Source: Bugula neritina (Eukaryota > Bryozoa > Gymnolaemata > Cheilostomatida > Bugulidae). From it: a stretch of DNA of 64,000 bases. The DNA lies in contig OZ037765.1 of NCBI GenBank assembly GCA_964035545.1, forward strand, positions 12,270,698-12,334,697, read 5' to 3'. The notes below the pieces were generated by a model. It did not search any database. It was not told the origin of the DNA and worked only from the letters and a program-made list of their open reading frames with translations. Shown in pieces: positions 61,447 to 64,000 of this stretch. Numbering within the stretch: the stretch's first letter is position 1; each line of letters begins with the position of its first letter. The translations under genes were made by a program, and so were the position numbers.

Positions 61447-61970
61447 TGTCACAAAACTGTTGGTAGCAGTGTGACGAGTTCGAAAAGTCTGGTAGTCAGA
61501 AGTATAGAGACAAGTAGCATACAGCTTGCTAATCCAGTTGAGAGTAAATAGAGTAGACTTTATTTCTTCAGTAAGATATGCACAGATGAACTTATAAGAG
61601 TGAACTCCAAGAATGAACTGATTCGTAAACACAACTGCCTCAGTATTTATAGTAAACAAAACACTCTAGAACATTCTCAAGCATTCCAGTATAGAATATT
61701 CTAGTAGAAAACATTCCCCACATGCCAATACTATTTATAGAAAATCAAAACAAAACAAAACATTGGAATTTCCATGGTTATTCGCAATTATTGCGCAACA
61801 CCTTGTTTACATTGCTGGGCAGTAGTTAACATGACTAATGAAAACAATAACAATGAACAATGACCCATCTCTTTGATCAGTCTAGAACATTTATGAACAT
61901 TCGTGTATAATCATTAGGAAAAACCCGGTAAGTCTATTTATAGGTATATGTACACTCAGAATTTGTGACA
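61447..61970 (-). repeat. 5' LTR of the retrotransposon
   Basis: 524 bp, apparently identical to 57627-58150. Read on the minus strand it carries the promoter for the element; the opening TGTCAC and closing GTGACA are intact. Confidence 0.95.
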
Positions 61971-61975
61971 GCCTC
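61971..61975. repeat. Target site duplication (right), GCCTC
   Basis: Repeats 57622-57626; in the pre-insertion LINE only one copy would be present. Confidence 0.9.
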
Positions 61976-62460
61976 CATCTTGGTGGATTGTTGTGCCCAA
62001 GTACTAGAATTGGGAACACTTGGGCAGGCTTTTCATTTCTTGACTACCATACTTTTTCATCCTGATGTTTTCTTGGTCTCCAACTGCTGGCAAATGTCTG
62101 TTTTCTTTCGGCTTATCTTTAATCCTGCTGCCTCTATTTCTCTCTCCAGATCTCTAACCTTCATTCTAATCTCTTTCTATTACTATCGCAAAAGACCAGA
62201 TCATCAGCAAATAGCATTGCCTATGGGCTGTCCTCGTTGATGTCTTCTGCTAAAACATCCATAATTATAATAAATAGCAGCGGGCTTAGTGCCGATCTCT
62301 GATGAACTATAACTTCAATTTAGATTTTGCTTGTCTATTGGTTTTCAAGCATATTGGTTTGGGGCTGTGGTGTTTTACCGGCTGGATGCTTTTCCTGTCA
62401 CTGAACCCTTTGTCTTTATCCGGGCTTGTAACCGGCTGAGTTTTACACTGGCTTGCGCAC
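61976..62460 (-). pseudogene. RTE-like LINE relic, reverse transcriptase part
   Basis: Minus-strand scraps read SALSPLLFIIIMDVLAEDI, then AMLFADDLVFCDSN and EAAGLKISRKKT, the RT core of RTE-type non-LTR elements including the FADD catalytic box, interrupted by in-frame stops and small frameshifts. From 62290 to 62460 the sequence has ACTCAGCCGGTTACAAGCCC and AGCATCCAGCCGGTAAAAC words that I associate with internal, non-coding parts of such elements. The relic resumes at 57621 beyond the LTR retrotransposon. Confidence 0.8.
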
Positions 62461-63414
62461 TCCTCGGGCCACATTAAGTATAACTATAACTATGTCTATA
62501 TTCTAATTCTAATGCCAATGGTAATATAAATAATAATAGTAAATGTAATGCAAATAATTATACTATTTATTACTAATAGTTATAGTATCAATAATAACAA
62601 TAACTATAAGTATAATTTTAAGTTATGCTATAACTATAAGGATAACTATTAGTAATAGTATTATCACTACATCTAATGATAATAATATTAATATTACTAT
62701 CAGATAAACTTAAAGATTAAGTTTAACTAGTAACTACATCTATAAGTTATACTAAAAGTACACTTACAAGTATAATTATTAACTGAAACTATTTTATTAA
62801 TACCTAATAGTTGATACTATAAGATTAAGTATAAGTATACAGTCTCAGTATGAGTACCTATACTATATGTAGTCGGTATAAGATTGAGTTTTGGTATAAA
62901 AGTGTAACTATTACTATAAGTATAACTAAGAGTGATACTTATACTATCATCATTGGCATAACATCAACTTTAAGTTTAGCCTAACTCGTAAGTCATAAGT
63001 TTTAGTCTAACTTAAAGGTAATACTTATATGGATATCTAAGAATAACTTCAAGTATTACATTTAGTTCTACTATTACTATTAGTAGTACTCATATTAATA
63101 TTGCGTAAAGATAATAATTTGAATTCCAATAGTAATACTAATAACTAATAAGTAATATTATAACTACTAGTATTAGTAACACTAATACTTACCTTGTTGA
63201 TAATAACCCTTGGATAAAAATTATTTAAATTACTAATTTTTAATAATTATAATATTAATATTGGTTTGAAATAAAAGGATATATGTGTTGCAAAATATGC
63301 TATATTTATAACTAGTTCAGTAAAATTGAATTTATCAAGTTTTTTTCTAACTTAATGTTTTAACACTTGCATAAATATTTACTCTGGTTTTTACAATCTT
63401 TTAGAGCAGTCAAA
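62461..63414. other. Degenerate triplet repeats and ALG2 5' flank
   Basis: About 62460-63240 is TAN-triplet and TATAAG-type low-complexity DNA like that at 54900-57070, so the LINE appears to lie inside a single larger repeat block. The last 170 bases precede ALG2; a TTTTTACAATCTTTTAG acceptor at 63404 suggests that an intron separates an unseen 5' UTR exon from the coding start. No other gene is seen. Confidence 0.6.
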
Positions 63415-63910
63415 ATGGTGAATATAGTATTTATCCATCCTGATTTGGGCATTGGTGGAGCAGAAAAATCAATGGTTGATGCTGCATTGGCGTTAAAGAG
63501 TAATGGCCACAACGTAGAGTTTATAACTAGTTATCATAACACTGAACACTGTTTTGATGAAACTAAAGATGGAACTTTTAATGTTACTGTATCTGGAAAC
63601 TGGTTACCACGTCACTTTCTCAGAAAATTCAATGCTTTCTTCGCGTATTTAAGAATGATCTACGCTGCTTTCTATTTAGTCTTCTTCCATCCTCACCCTT
63701 TTGATCTCGTCATATGCGACCAAATTTCAGCCTGCATACCTGTGCTGAGGTTGAGTCATAAGCCTATTGTATTTTATTGTCATTTTCCGGATACACTTTT
63801 GACCCAGAAAAAGACTTTTCTAAAAAGACTTTATCGGTACCCCATAGATTGGTTGGAAGAAGTAACAACTGGTCAAGCTGATAAAATTCTAGTCAACAGT
63901 AACTTTACTG
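63415..63910 (+). CDS. ALG2: ALG2 alpha-1,3/1,6-mannosyltransferase, first coding exon (partial)
   Basis: ALG2 adds the second and third mannoses to the dolichol-linked N-glycan precursor on the cytosolic face of the ER. This exon gives residues 1-165: [18 protein letters not shown] (donor-binding GT-B loop with GGAE), [45 protein letters not shown] and [11 protein letters not shown]. These match vertebrate ALG2 in order and spacing. The ATG at 63415 was chosen since the 16 in-frame codons before it lack an ATG and include the intron acceptor. The exon ends at ACTG|GTAAGT; the glycosyltransferase domain with the catalytic EX7E motif lies beyond the right edge. Confidence 0.95.
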
Positions 63911-64000
63911 GTAAGTTTTGTGCTGCATGTAAGAGTTTTGAAAAATTATTCATAGATATGGTTTGTATATGTAATATATAATTATTTAGTTTATATAAGT

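Larger units (their letters stand above)
57627..61970 (-). mobile_element. Gmr1-like Ty3/gypsy LTR retrotransposon lacking reverse transcriptase
   Basis: A 4,344-bp element, transcribed on the minus strand, with two 524-bp LTRs (TG...CA ends) that look identical base for base and a 5-bp target duplication. Downstream of the 5' LTR is a tRNA-proline-like primer binding site; upstream of the 3' LTR is a GAATGGGGGGT purine tract. A single frame encodes gag, protease and integrase. Reverse transcriptase is absent, and only the C-terminal 40 or so residues of RNase H remain, placed after the integrase. Known: Gmr1-like elements are gypsy relatives with integrase ahead of RT/RNase H. Inference: a full-length parent of order gag-PR-IN-RT-RH lost RT and most of RH, and this copy moved recently using enzymes made elsewhere. 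It is inserted in an RTE-like LINE relic. Confidence 0.9.

Noticed and set aside
61387-61659. 90-codon frame inside the 5' LTR, repeated in the 3' LTR
   Set aside because: Non-coding LTR sequence; no domain, and it crosses the primer binding site.
57627-61970. Ty1/copia classification from integrase-before-RNase H order
   Set aside because: The integrase has the HHCC-DDE core followed by a GPY/F module, CCHC gag knuckles and a SCAN-like gag, which fit Gmr1-type Ty3/gypsy.

Overview
This is an A+T-rich, intron-dense nuclear window from an animal, most likely an invertebrate. Four genes belong to recognisable animal families: an unconventional myosin XV, a SEC14L1/5-type PRELI-CRAL-TRIO-GOLD protein, the UEV protein AKTIP/FTS, and the mannosyltransferase ALG2. 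All have many short exons with GT-AG introns, and there are no operons or bacterial signals. The species cannot be named from the sequence alone.

Layout. From 1973 to 25703 (minus) lies a myosin XV gene. I could assemble 32 in-frame coding exons (2,682 codons): short acidic N-terminus, full motor, IQ neck, first MyTH4 and the following FERM-like segment, then a very long low-complexity linker that includes one 846-codon exon. The SH3 and second MyTH4-FERM expected of the family are not seen and may lie beyond the left edge. From 27239 to 28816 (minus) is a three-exon, 217-residue basic protein of unknown family that carries both a KEN box and a D-box, as mitotic APC/C substrates do. The stretch 28817-35662 is gene-free and holds a decayed DNA-transposon-like block, a CR1-like LINE relic and degenerate TAN-triplet DNA. 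From 35663 to 46718 (plus) is the SEC14L1/5 gene (15 coding exons, 705 codons), with a 62-copy 14-bp minisatellite beginning ten bases inside one intron. AKTIP (50584-54105, minus, nine exons, 285 residues) converges on it. Between the two sits a 2.86-kb fold-back element with arms of about 0.9 kb. From 54106 to 63414 is repeat country: degenerate triplet repeats, an old RTE-like LINE relic, and a recent LTR retrotransposon nested inside it. The first coding exon of ALG2 (63415-63910, plus) closes the window.

The LTR retrotransposon (57627-61970, minus) is the most striking element. Its two 524-bp LTRs look identical and it has an intact 5-bp target duplication. A 1,040-codon gag-protease-integrase frame is open, yet reverse transcriptase and nearly all of RNase H are missing. 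A short RNase H C-terminal remnant lies after the integrase, not before it. Integrase upstream of RNase H, a GPY/F-type integrase and a SCAN-like gag all point to the Gmr1-like branch of Ty3/gypsy. The copy should therefore depend on reverse transcriptase supplied in trans.

The genes do not form a pathway. They act in actin-based transport (myosin XV), probable cell-cycle control (KEN/D-box protein), lipid or Golgi trafficking (SEC14L), dynein-adaptor complexes (AKTIP) and N-glycan assembly (ALG2). Exon limits come from reading splice signals, reading-frame phase and recalled family sequence; no alignment or transcript data were available.
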